This document shows positions 6,563 through 14,952 of a stretch of 14,952 bases of DNA, one piece after another. This DNA is from Irineochytrium annulatum (taxonomy: Eukaryota; Chytridiomycota; Chytridiomycetes; Chytridiales; Chytridiaceae): positions 3,067 to 18,018 of the forward strand of contig JADGJL010000564.1 in assembly GCA_027600665.1 (NCBI GenBank), written 5' to 3'. The notes beneath the pieces are model-generated. The model saw only the letters and a list, made by a program, of their open reading frames with translations, did no database searches and was not told the DNA's origin. The translations under genes were made by a program, and so were the position numbers. Position 1 is the first letter of the stretch, and the number at the start of each line of letters is the position of its first letter.

Positions 6563-9500
6563 ATGGCTTCCTCGAAGGCGCTCCTTTCGCGACTCGGAGG
6601 CCGCGTTTGGTCGGCGGCAACACATGCCCGCTCCTTAACCACCTACACGGCGGTCCCCAATCTCGTCAGTCCCTTGAAGCGCGCCGCAGGGGGTCGCGTG
6701 CGGTGCCTCTCGACGTCGGCGCCGGCCGCATTTGGCAAAGGGCATGACAGCAAGGCTGAATGGAAGCGGCCTGCGACGTCGTCGCTAAAACGACCACCGG
6801 TGGCATCCAAGGTGCTCGTCGTCGGATCGGGAGGGCTCAGCATTGGGCAGGCTGGCGAGTTCGATTACTCAGGTGTGTTGTTGCTCGTTCCAGGGCAACC
6901 GTGGCAAGGGTTTTAACTTGTGCATCAAGGCTCGCAAGCAATTAAGGCTCTGAAGGAGGAAGGCGTCCAAACCATTCTCATCAACCCCAATATCGCGACC
7001 GTCCAAACTTCGCGGGGTCTCGCCGACAAGGTCTACTTCCTGCCAATCACACCAGAGTTTATCGAGTACGTGATCGAGCGGGATAGGCCTGACGCCATCT
7101 TGCTGACCTTCGGCGGCCAGTCGGCCCTGAACTGCGCCGTTGCGCTCGATAAGAGCGGTGCGCTCAAGCGGTGGAATGTGAAAGTGCTGGGGACCCCAAT
7201 TAGGACACTTGAGTTGACAGAGGATAGGGACCTGTTCGCTAAAGCATTGAAGAGTACGCATTCGATTCTACCTTCGTTCTTTGGACGCATGGATCTTACG
7301 CGAAGTGATTTGATAGGCATTAACATTCCTGTCGCCGAGTCCACAGCGGTGGAGACTGTCGACGACGCCATCGCGGCCGCGGACCGCATCGGCTACCCGG
7401 TGATCGTCCGATCCGCCTACGCACTTGGCGGCTTGGGCTCCGGTTTCGCCGAGGACGCAGCCTCGCTCCGCACGCTCGCCACTCAGTCGCTGTCGCTCTC
7501 GCCGCAGATTCTCGTGGAGCGCTCGATGAAGGGCTGGAAGGAGCTCGAGTACGAGGTCGTCCGCGACGCCGAGGACAACTGCATCACCGTCTGCAACATG
7601 GAGAACTTCGACCCGTTGGGCATCCACACGGGGGACTCAATTGTCGTTGCGCCGAGTCAGACGCTGAGTGACAGGGAGTACCACCTGCTCAGGACGGCGG
7701 CCATTAAGATCATCAGGCATCTCGGCGTCGTCGGCGAGTGCAACGTCCAGTATGCATTGAATCCGGAAAGCTTGGAGTACGCCGTCATTGAGGTGAACGC
7801 GCGATTGTCTCGGTCAAGGTATTTTATTGCATTTTGTGTTTCGTCCAGCTTTTTTTTAATCGTTACATGCAGTGCGCTTGCGTCTAAGGCAACCGGCTAC
7901 CCTCTTGCCTTTGTTGCTGCGAAGATTGCCTTGGGAGCCACTCTTCCCGAGCTTAAGAACGCCGTGACCCGGACAACCACCGCCAACTTCGAGCCATCGC
8001 TCGACTACGTCGTCGTCAAAATGCCCCGTTGGGATCTCGGCAAATTTGCGCACGTCGGACGATCCATCGGTTCCTCCATGAAGTCTGTCGGCGAGGTTAT
8101 GGCCATCGGCCGTACCTTTGAAGAGAGTCTGCAGAAGGCCGTTCGCATGGTTGATCCGTCCTTCACTGGTTTCCAGTCGCTTCCGACAGCCAACCTAGAC
8201 GAGGTCCTCATGAACGCGACGGACCGCCGCCTATTCGCCGTCGGCGAGGCTATGATTGACAAAGGCTACTCAGTCGACCGCGTTCACGACCTTACGAAGA
8301 TCGACAAGTGGTTCCTTCACAAGCTCGACAACATTGTCCAACTACGATTGAAACTTGCCGCCTGCGGTACGCCCGATAAGATCCCCGAGGACCTGATGCG
8401 GAAGGCGAAGCAGGCGGGCTTCTCCGACGCCCAGATTGCGTCCTTGACCTCCTCGACCGAGAAGGCCGTCCGCGCCATCCGGAAGGACCACGGCGTGATC
8501 CCCTTCGTGAAGCGTATCGACACCCTCGCTGCCGAGTTCCCGGCTTCTACCAACTACCTTTACACGACCTACAACGCCTCTACGCACGACGTTGAGTTCG
8601 ACGAGAAGGGCGTTATGGTCCTCGGCTCCGGCGTGTACCGGATTGGTTCCAGCGTCGAATTCGACACGTCAGGCGTCAACTGCATCCGGTCCCTCCGCGC
8701 GGGCGGCCACCGGACCGTGATGGTCAATTACAACCCAGAGACGGTCTCGACTGATTTCGATGAATGTGACCGGCTTTATTTCGAAGAGCTCGGGATTGAG
8801 CGTATTTTGGACATTGCGGAGCTCGAGGGCGCGAGCGGGTGTATTGTCAGCATGGGTGGGCAGCTGCCGCAGAACATCGCGCTGCCGCTGAAGGAGAGGG
8901 GTGTTAAGGTGCTCGGAACGGACCCTGTTGACGTGGACAAGGCGGAGGACCGCGAGAAGTTCTCGAGGGTTTTGGACTCGATCGGTGTGGATCAGCCGGC
9001 TTGGAAGGAGCTGAGAAGCGTCGAAGAGGCGCTCGCGTTTGCCGATAATGTCGGGTAAGTGGGATTATTACCTTCATTCCCCGGAAAGCGGAAAGCTAAT
9101 GTGATGAGTAGATACCCGGTTCTTGTTCGACCTTCGTACGTCCTCTCAGGCGCTGCGATGAACGTAGCCCACGACGCCGACTCTCTCCGTGGCTTTTTGA
9201 GCCTCGCCGCCTCGGTTTCCCCGGACCACCCCGTCGTGATCACGAAGTTCATCCAGGGCTCGCAGGAGATTGATGTCGACGCCGTCGGGCACGACGGCAA
9301 GCTGCTTGTGTACGCTGTTTCTCAGCATGTCGAGGATGCCGGTGTCCACTCTGGCGATGCGACACTTGTTCTGCCGCCTGTGTACGAGGGAGAGCCCGGG
9401 GTTGGCAGTGGCGGCGTCGGGCTCCGTGGGGTCACGAAGGAGATCGTCGCGGAGTGCAAGTTAATCGCTGAGAAGGTAGAGTACACAGCGATGTTTTTGC

Positions 9501-10439
9501 AAATTGAGATGCTTTTTTAACGCCGCACTCTACCTTAAGGTCGCCTCTGCATTTAAAATCACGGGCCCTTTCAACATGCAACTCATTTTATCCCGAACTC
9601 CCGAGGGAGACGCAAATCCGTCGTTCACTTTAAAGGTTATCGAGTGCAACCTGCGCGCCTCTCGGTCGCTCCCCTTCGTTTCCAAGGCCCTTGATCTTGA
9701 CTTCGTCGACATCGCGACGAAAGCTATCATGGCGTCCCCGAACCTTGCCTCCTCCTTGCCCTCGACTGACCCGATGACTCAGCACCGGCCCTACAAGGTG
9801 GTGAAGGCGCCAATCTTCTCCTGGACGCGTCTCGCGGGCGCGGACCCGACCCTCGGCGTCGAAATGGCCAGCACGGGTGAGGTCGCCTGCTTCGGACGCG
9901 ACCTGAGCGAGGCCTTGTTCGCGAGTTTGTTATCGAACCATACCAACTTCCGGGCGGGCGTCGATACGGTACTGCCGCCAAGCGCGGGTGAGGGCGTCCT
10001 GCTGTCGATGGACGGGATGACGGACCCGAAGGTCGTTGAGCACGTTGGGCGGAAGGTGGCCGCAATTGGGTGCAAGGTGTTTGTGGACACGGAGAAGACG
10101 CGGGATCTCGTTAAGAAGGCGGTTGGGGACGCGGGCGAGGTGGAGCTGCTGGTGCCTGGTAGCGGGCTGAAAAAGGTGTTGAAGGAGCGGAAGGAGATTG
10201 CCAAGGTGTTTAGGGACCGGAAGGTAAAGGTTGTGTTTGCGCTAAACAGGGTGAAGGCGAAGGACCTGGAGGACTTGGGCTACTTGATTAGGAGGGCTAC
10301 TGTCGATCTTGGCGTCGGGTTGGTCAATGAGCCGCGAGGGGCGGCGGTGTTGGCGGACGCCCTCGAATTGTATGGGACGGGGAAGATGCGGAAAGATGAG
10401 GCTGTTTTGTCATGGGGGGAATGGGTAGGTAGGAGCTAG
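6563..10439 (+). CDS. Carbamoyl-phosphate synthase (arginine-specific), large subunit, mitochondrial
   Basis: Five exons, 6563-6872, 6930-7818, 7873-9054, 9112-9475 and 9540-10439, give 1214 aa. The introns are 57, 54, 57 and 64 bp. Residues 1 to about 57 are Arg/Ser/Ala-rich without acidic residues, a mitochondrial presequence. The carboxyphosphate half starts at [21 protein letters not shown] and includes [10 protein letters not shown] and [20 protein letters not shown]. The carbamoyl-phosphate half starts near 646 with [16 protein letters not shown], then [31 protein letters not shown] and [17 protein letters not shown] diverged MGS-like regulatory domain follows from about 1065. It uses ammonia from a separate glutaminase subunit, two ATP and bicarbonate to make carbamoyl phosphate. 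With no fused glutaminase or aspartate transcarbamylase, and with the presequence, it fits the arginine-pathway enzyme (yeast CPA2 / Neurospora arg-3 type). Somewhat longer than yeast Cpa2, mostly at the N-terminus. Confidence 0.96.
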
Positions 10440-10942
10440 ATTCATCCAGATAAGGGATTGCTCATGGTGCCTGGCGATTAATTTTATTCATCTATCACTT
10501 TTAGTATCAAGTATACTTATCTCTTTGTGTGTTCCTCCCTTCGTTGATCTACGCATCTTTTTTTTTCATATTATTGCTGCAAAATATTACAATCAGTAAC
10601 GGAAGACTCTTGCCTTGTTTTCGTTTTTTGGTTGCAGTATTACCTGAGTTTTTACTAGAGCTTAGAAATGAGAATGGTTGAAATTCTGTCAGCTGATTTG
10701 GCCATTTACATTGCGCTTGATGGAATGGTGTTATTTGCACCTCACTAACCAGGCGACGTCAAGGCGAGACGCGAGACAAGTGGAAACCGTTATCCCATCC
10801 GATCCAGCTTCTTGTGCAATTACGGAACATCGCAAGGCAATGAAAAGCTGATTCTTGTTTACGTACTGACTGCAATACTTTTACCATAACTGGCCCAACT
10901 GTTAGGCTCAACGCTACCCTCACGATAATAGGACCCGTCTCG
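10440..10942. other. AT-rich intergenic, no gene seen
   Basis: 3' flank of the carbamoyl-phosphate synthase gene. It is AT-rich, with T-runs and ATTAATTTTATTC-like sequence shortly after the stop. Small frames on the minus strand show no domain. No RNA gene recognised. Confidence 0.4.
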
Positions 10943-11530
10943 TCACCAAGTCCGCATCCCCCTTTTCTGATTGGAACTGCTGAAGCCGTTGTAGGCGTCA
11001 TGCCCTCCACGGCCCGGTTGGCCTCCCAGGTGGCGGCCCTTGCACTCGAGGCAAGTCGGGATCTTGACGTCGCGCATCGTCGGCGTTTCGAACTATGAAC
11101 AATTAAAGCAATTCATCGGCGAATATCGACAATGAATAACGCGCTGAAGGGAGGGGGCGGGAAACGCCAAGTCCTAATACTGAATCCAGCAGCAGGCGCA
11201 AAGTGACACCGCAGCTCGCATCGTCGCCAAAGAAAATAAAAGACGTTGTTTGATGTCGCCCAGGAAAGCGACAGAGCCATACCCTCTCAATGTCGCGTTT
11301 GTTGAAGAGCCAAATCGGCCGCTCCCTGCCACGGATGTAAATGCCATTAGAAACCCACAGCCGAATGCACTGATCACGTTGAGAGAGCATTAACCGGATC
11401 GCGCTTTACCTGCGGCAGGCCTGACACCAGGACGACGGTGGGATCGTGGTCGACATGGAGGATGGCGTTCACAAAGGTCGGACTGCGGTGTCCTGGATCT
11501 TCGTTGTGGGATCTAAGCGGATTACTTCAT
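10943..11530 (-). pseudogene. Possible decayed or multi-exon gene, unrecognised
   Basis: Three minus-strand stretches look more protein-like than background: HRSPTFVNAILHVDHDP followed by TVVLVSGLPQ (about 11500-11410), LWVSNGIYIRGRERPIWLFN and KRDIER (about 11370-11285), and MRDVKIPTCLECKGRHLGG with PGRGGHDAYNGFSSSNQ (about 11070-10960). GT-type donors follow the first piece and could follow the second. I could not find a fully in-frame spliced model, and no family comes to mind; the CxxC..H..G..H part might bind zinc. It could be a real intron-rich gene, a relic, or chance. Confidence 0.22.
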
Positions 11531-11840
11531 GAATGCGACCTTTGTGTATTACAACTTGTACGATATTCCTTTACTACCTCGACTAAAAAGTATTCATAAA
11601 ACCTCACCAAATATAGTAAAAAAAATTAAAAGAACAACATTCCACTGTTCGTCATGCTCGCACGTGGTCGAGGCACGTTAAGCACACACGGGCCGCAGCC
11701 ATGGAGTGGTCAGGGCTGAATCGCGCGTTTGATCAGGGTTGGCAGAATAGTCGTGGACAAGTCATCGAGAGGCCCAGCAACTAACCCCATCACAAACTAA
11801 ACCCTGGCCCACGAACTGAGCCATTCTGCCCAAAGGTCAC
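11531..11840. other. AT-rich upstream region of copy B
   Basis: Contains A/T runs around 11580-11640 and no convincing ORF. Likely the promoter side of the small-protein gene at 11917. Confidence 0.35.
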
Positions 11841-11848
11841 TTTTAAAA
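11841..11848 (+). promoter_or_regulatory. TTTTAAAA TATA-like box of copy B
   Basis: An eight-base A/T palindrome 69-76 bp upstream of the ATG at 11917. The equivalent element of copy A is TTTAAA about 90 bp upstream of its ATG. Confidence 0.4.
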
Positions 11849-11916
11849 GGAAGCTGCCGCCCGCATATCTGGTCCACCAACCACTGCAACTTACAAGCTC
11901 GCTTTCCACGACCGCA

Positions 11917-12105
11917 ATGCCCTTCTTCATCAAGAACTTGATCGCCCCGTCCTCCAAGCGTGCTGGCCCCGACGCGAAGCCCTCCAGCACTGACAAGAAG
12001 AAGACCGACACAAAGCCTGTTGCCCCCGTTGTCGTCAAGAAAGTCAAGAGGGCTCCCATTCTCATCCTCGGCCCAGGAGGATCCATGAGCCCCGGCCGTC
12101 TCTAG
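11917..12105 (+). CDS. Small Lys/Pro-rich protein, copy B of a new two-member family
   Basis: A 62-aa ORF starting MPFFIKNLIAPSSKRAGPDA. It shares with copy A the KN motif near the start, PDAKPSS (identical at the nucleotide level over those codons), a D..K..DT segment, and the C-terminal core VVKKVKRAPILILGPGGS, ending MSPGRL. In the core the copies differ by seven silent third-base changes (Lys, Ala, Ile, Pro, two Gly and Ser codons) and one Lys-to-Arg change. The last six residues vary more. No signal peptide, membrane helix or known domain. The Lys/Arg pair before APILIL would suit a Kex2-like cut, but no secretion signal is visible. A TTTTAAAA box lies upstream and AATAAA about 250 bp after the stop. 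Function unknown. Confidence 0.78.
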   Translation: MPFFIKNLIAPSSKRAGPDAKPSSTDKKKTDTKPVAPVVVKKVKRAPILILGPGGSMSPGRL

Positions 12106-12352
12106 TCGGATGTCGAGATGAGATGTCCCCCGCGACGTACACACCACCACCGTCGATCAACCCCGCAAACAAGCTCGCAATGGCTTATCCAGCAACAGCG
12201 CCAAGCGCGCCGAGAGCCAATCCCGCGCGAGCCGGCGCGTGCAGTTACTGCCGTGACTCCACAGACGCCACGGCGTCGGCTCACCCACAGCGTGGGCTCA
12301 GCTGAGGTTCAAATGTTGCCTCCTCAGAAGTTTAGAATGTGAAGATAGGGTC

Positions 12353-12358
12353 AATAAA
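12353..12358 (+). terminator. AATAAA poly(A)-type signal of copy B
   Basis: AATAAA about 250 bp downstream of the copy B stop, giving a 3' UTR long for a 62-codon gene but matching that proposed for copy A. It also lies about 95 bp beyond the stop of the convergent peroxidase gene. Confidence 0.4.
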
Positions 12359-12453
12359 TTTCCGTTATTTGCAAGTTGTTTCTGTGCGATGTGTTTTTTC
12401 ATGAAAGAAGTACAACAAGTAGACTGCACCCCGTGGTGCTAAAGAAAACCCAT

Positions 12454-13545
12454 TTAAAACCTAGTCCCATTCCCGGCAGCCGTATCGCGATCAAATCTGT
12501 GCCGCGGTGTCCTGAACGGGCACGCGCTCGCACCCGCCGCCCCAAAGTTCTCACTGTTCATCGTTAGCAACTTGTGCATCGCGACGGCGTACGCGTCGAA
12601 GAAGGTCTGCTGGTCCTTGGCCCAGGCCCTGAGCGCCTTGGCGTTGTCCGGGTCGGCCGCCAGCTTGCAGTCGATGGCCAGGACGCAGTCCTTCGGGTTG
12701 CGAAGGAGCTTGACGAAGACGTCGTTGTCGAACACCGTCGGCGTGCGATCGAACGGCTCAAAGTCCCTTTTGAGGCCCGAGACGATGGACGCGTGGGCGC
12801 CGCCGAGCGTGTGGGATCCGGTGGTCAGCGCGAAGACCTCGGACTTGGAGGTGATGCCCATACGGCGGAACGCGACGTAGAGAGCGTTAAGGTCCATGAA
12901 TGGGTTTGAGGGCATGAGGGAGACGTCGTTGGAGACGCCGACGGCGACGGGCTGGACGCCGACGGAGACCGGAATGGTGGGGCCGCCGCAGTGCTGAACT
13001 GCAGTAATACCCGCGATGGCGATCAAGTCGCCCTGCTGGACACCCGAGGAGGATGGCTCCGGGAGGGTCGTGAACGGGGCAATGTATTCACCGTTAAAAA
13101 CCCTGGGAGATAATGCGATGAGTGCGTGAACACAAGAAAGCAAGGAGGGATTAACTCACTGTAACGGTAAGCTAGCCGCGAGCCCGAAATGCGCGTTCTT
13201 GATCTCGTTTGCTATGGAGCCGTCGAGCCCAGACGTCTTGCCTTTCGCTGTGAACGTCCCCGCGTCGTGGAAGACGGCGCGCAGCCACATGGCCGCGAGG
13301 TTCTTGGAGAAGCCCGGCTTGTTGTGATTCCAGCCGTTGCCGCAGCCGTCGGCGTGTTGCAGATGCGCGACGAACTCGTCGGCTGTGGCCTGGATGGACG
13401 CGTCACAGATGGTCTTCGGCGCCGGGGTCTTCGGGGTGACAGAGCCGTCACCAGTGAAGGGTTTGAGCCCGTGAGAGCGCTGGTGGATTGGCGTCGCGCT
13501 CACTGCGGCAACGGCGGCCAAGGCGGTGATGAACTGAATGTGCAT
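12454..13545 (-). CDS. Secreted heme peroxidase (plant/fungal peroxidase superfamily, class II-like)
   Basis: Two exons, 13545-13160 and 13102-12454, with a 57-bp intron (GTGAGT..CCCAG), give 344 aa. Residues 1-17 (MHIQFITALAAVAAVSA) are a signal peptide. The distal heme pocket is WLRAVFHDAGTF with Arg89 and His93. SGLDGSIANE (105-114) matches the DGSI calcium-site segment, with Glu114 and Asn117 as candidate distal-His partners. QHCGGPTIPVSVG (166-178) and FALTTGSHTLGGAH with proximal His226 follow, then EPFDRTPTVFDNDVF and CVLAIDCKLAADP. These are superfamily hallmarks, so hydrogen-peroxide-dependent oxidation outside the cell is expected; the substrate is not readable. The Gly-Arg-x-Asp usually found after IPV is replaced by GVQPV. 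The start at 13545 is chosen over the upstream in-frame ATG at 13623 because it begins the signal peptide. Confidence 0.9.
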
Positions 13546-13628
13546 GTCGGAAGTCGGCGAGGTGGTGGTCGTGAGGTTTTTTGTTGGAGTTCGCTTGCTG
13601 ATGATGTTCTTAAGTGCTCGCATCGCGA

Positions 13629-13636
13629 CTTAAATA
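13629..13636 (-). promoter_or_regulatory. TATTTAAG TATA-like box of the peroxidase gene
   Basis: TATTTAAG on the minus strand, 84-91 bp upstream of the ATG at 13545. The same octamer stands before the other secreted-protein gene at 4028. Confidence 0.5.
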
Positions 13637-13639
13637 CTT

Positions 13640-14410
13640 CTGTACGGATTGCTCAATGGTGGCGGGTTTGAGGCTCATGGTCATCAACTTTCAAGTGGAA
13701 ACAGGGTCCAAGCATGGCCTGCTTTCCCAGAGCATATCTCGTCGTTCACACCGTGCTATCGCGAGCTTGAAAGAAGATGGCGTCGCTGCAGACATAGCCG
13801 CTGAAGCTGGACGCGTTGATGTATGAGGACATACGCACGGTACATATGCAGAGAGGAGTCGGTCTCCACCGCGTTCCATGTGATCCAGCCATTCACGACC
13901 TGCCGGCTTTCCTGGGACTCTGTCAACCGCACCAACTATTCCATTGACTTCGCATGTGCCGGAGCCTCAGAGGCACGCCTGCGTCGGCGAACACTGAAGC
14001 CAGACTGTCGCGTCATGCCGCCGACGCCGATGGAGATCCAGCGGTCTCTTCCAAACGTTGGACAATCCCGAGTTTGGTAAAATTGCGTCCGCGGCTTGCT
14101 GTTGCCGGCGACCGTGTCCGAGGGCAGGGTCACGCACTGCCTCCGCGGACCAGTGGATTGGGGCGGCAATGCTTGCTTAATGATAAAGAAGTCGACAGCA
14201 GGCAGGGCACAAAGGGAAGCTGACTAAAGACGCGGGCCAGGACGTCGTTGTTCAGATCGGTGGGAGGCATCGGGTACAGTTTTAAATGCTTTCCTTTCTT
14301 GCTCGTTGTTGGGTGATGGTCAATGCACTCGGGTGTCAACACCATTTTTCTCAACCTTCCATTCAAAGGCAAATACTTTTCCATTGCCACCACGAAGCCA
14401 CACACACCCC
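13640..14410. other. Region without a supported gene
   Basis: Short frames on both strands reach 60-130 codons. The only one with a hint of a domain is the minus-strand F-box-like stretch listed separately. A TTTAAA lies near 14281-14286 on the plus strand. If the coiled-coil ORF at 14411 belongs to a LINE element, part of this stretch would be its 5' untranslated region. Confidence 0.3.
14130..14384 (-). CDS. Possible F-box-like exon
   Basis: The frame from an ATG at 14384 contains PMPPTDLNNDVLARVFSQLP, which resembles the start of an F-box (LP.D.L..IFS.LP). After that the sequence (CLLSTSLSLSKH) does not follow the family, and the frame stops at 14130. An intron shortly after FSQLP could rescue it, but I found no clear in-frame continuation. 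It lies head to head with the coiled-coil ORF only 26 bp away. Chance similarity is quite possible. Confidence 0.18.
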   Translation of the reverse strand: MEKYLPLNGRLRKMVLTPECIDHHPTTSKKGKHLKLYPMPPTDLNNDVLARVFSQLPFVPCLLSTSLSLSKHCRPNPLVRGGSA

Positions 14411-14952
14411 ATGTCCCGGAAGCGCTCCTCCCCAACCCAGGAGCACCTCCCTCCGGACCCCAAGCGCCCGGCAGTCGCGCCGGAGGCCGACCCTCGGGAG
14501 GCCTTGATCGCCTCACTTCAGGCGAGCAATGCCCGACTCCAGGAGGACAACGCTCGCCTGCAGGAGGAGCTCCGCCGACTCACCAAGATGATCGGAACCC
14601 TCCAGGGCTCGATCGATGCGCTCACCTCCCGGCTGTCGGCACCCAGCGCCGCCGCGTCCCCGACCCCTGCTCCCGCGATGGTCCTGTCGCCACCACCACC
14701 TTCGCCGCGCCCGCCGGCCCCATCAGCCCAGTCGATCCCGTCCTCCCGCTCTCCGACGCCGACGCCGACGCCGTCGGACTCGCCCCAGTCGACCGGATCC
14801 TCTACCGCGGGCCTGTCGGCGCCGACGTCCCCTTCGACCCGGTCGTCGACCCCTCTGCAAAGCTGGGCTCAGGTCGCGGGCCGCCTTGCACCAGCAGTCC
14901 GCGAAGCCCTTCGCCAACCGACCCCGGCCGCCACCGTCGCTGCCCTTCAACG
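14411..14952 (+). CDS. Coiled-coil, Ser/Pro/Thr-rich protein, possibly LINE ORF1 (partial)
   Basis: Open from ATG 14411 to the window end (180 codons, no stop seen). A basic, Pro-containing N-terminus (MSRKRSSPTQEHLPPDPKRP) precedes a strong coiled coil at about 31-75 with regular Leu spacing (LQASNARLQEDNARLQEELR). A low-complexity Ser/Pro/Thr/Ala linker at about 76-147 follows, including a (CCGACG)3 run at 14753-14770. Then SWAQVAGRL at about 151-159. This order of basic tail, coiled coil, SPT linker and 'SWA.VA' motif recalls ORF1 (gag-like) proteins of fungal LINE retrotransposons, but an ordinary coiled-coil protein is possible. A zinc-knuckle and a reverse transcriptase ORF would have to lie beyond the window. 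High GC supports coding. Confidence 0.55.
   Translation, partial: MSRKRSSPTQEHLPPDPKRPAVAPEADPREALIASLQASNARLQEDNARLQEELRRLTKMIGTLQGSIDALTSRLSAPSAAASPTPAPAMVLSPPPPSPRPPAPSAQSIPSSRSPTPTPTPSDSPQSTGSSTAGLSAPTSPSTRSSTPLQSWAQVAGRLAPAVREALRQPTPAATVAALQ

Noticed and set aside
6327..6638. 103-codon frame overlapping the start of carbamoyl-phosphate synthase
   Set aside because: No domain; it begins inside a poly-A run and ends within the presequence region. Most likely chance, though an upstream-ORF role cannot be excluded without the transcript start.
12123..12305. 60-codon plus-strand ORF 17 nt after the stop of copy B, rich in Ala/Pro with a CSYC motif
   Set aside because: It has no counterpart after copy A, no domain, and lies in the expected 3' UTR. 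Kept only as a curiosity.
1..14952. CRISPR arrays, tRNA genes, rRNA genes, long direct or inverted repeats
   Set aside because: None seen on either strand. The only notable repeats are the coding linker at 4324-4572 and the two small-protein genes.

Overview
This window looks like nuclear DNA of a fungus, probably an early-diverging (zoosporic or chytrid-like) lineage. The reasons are very short spliceosomal introns (45-70 bp, with GT..AG ends and often a CTAAC/CTAAT-type branch site), a stand-alone mitochondrial-type carbamoyl-phosphate synthase large subunit of the fungal arginine pathway, a secreted heme peroxidase, a secreted chitin-binding-like protein, and a TRPV-like ankyrin protein. 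The phylum assignment is inference. All multi-exon models here were spliced by eye, and each keeps frame through every junction.

Layout. 13-988 (minus): 5' part of a gene whose ankyrin region resembles TRPV channels; it runs off the left edge. 1366-2488 (minus): five-exon alpha/beta hydrolase with a Ser-Asp-His triad and a C-terminal AKL (peroxisomal-type) tripeptide. 3046-3228 (minus): a 60-aa protein I do not recognise, copy A of a two-member family. 4028-4795 (plus): secreted protein with two nearly identical six-cysteine domains joined by a Tyr/Pro/Lys repeat linker. About 5725-6007 (plus): short spliced exons without convincing coding capacity, whose intron contains a box C/D snoRNA matching the U61 (SNORD61) target site in 18S rRNA. 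6563-10439 (plus): five-exon carbamoyl-phosphate synthase large subunit with a mitochondrial presequence. 10943-11530 (minus): weak, possibly decayed gene pieces. 11917-12105 (plus): copy B of the small-protein family. 12454-13545 (minus): two-exon secreted heme peroxidase. 14411-end (plus): start of a coiled-coil, Ser/Pro/Thr-rich ORF resembling ORF1 of fungal LINE elements, cut by the right edge.

The genes do not form a pathway or cluster. The two secreted-protein genes share an identical TATTTAAG box 65-95 bp upstream of their start codons, and both small-protein genes carry a TTTAAA-type box at a similar distance.

The best candidate for something undescribed is the 60/62-aa protein family. 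Its two copies lie about 9 kb apart in opposite orientation. Their C-terminal cores differ almost only at synonymous third positions, which is the signature of a conserved real protein. Second is the snoRNA in a spliced host transcript. Third is the chitin-binding-like protein with a linker resembling mussel adhesive protein.
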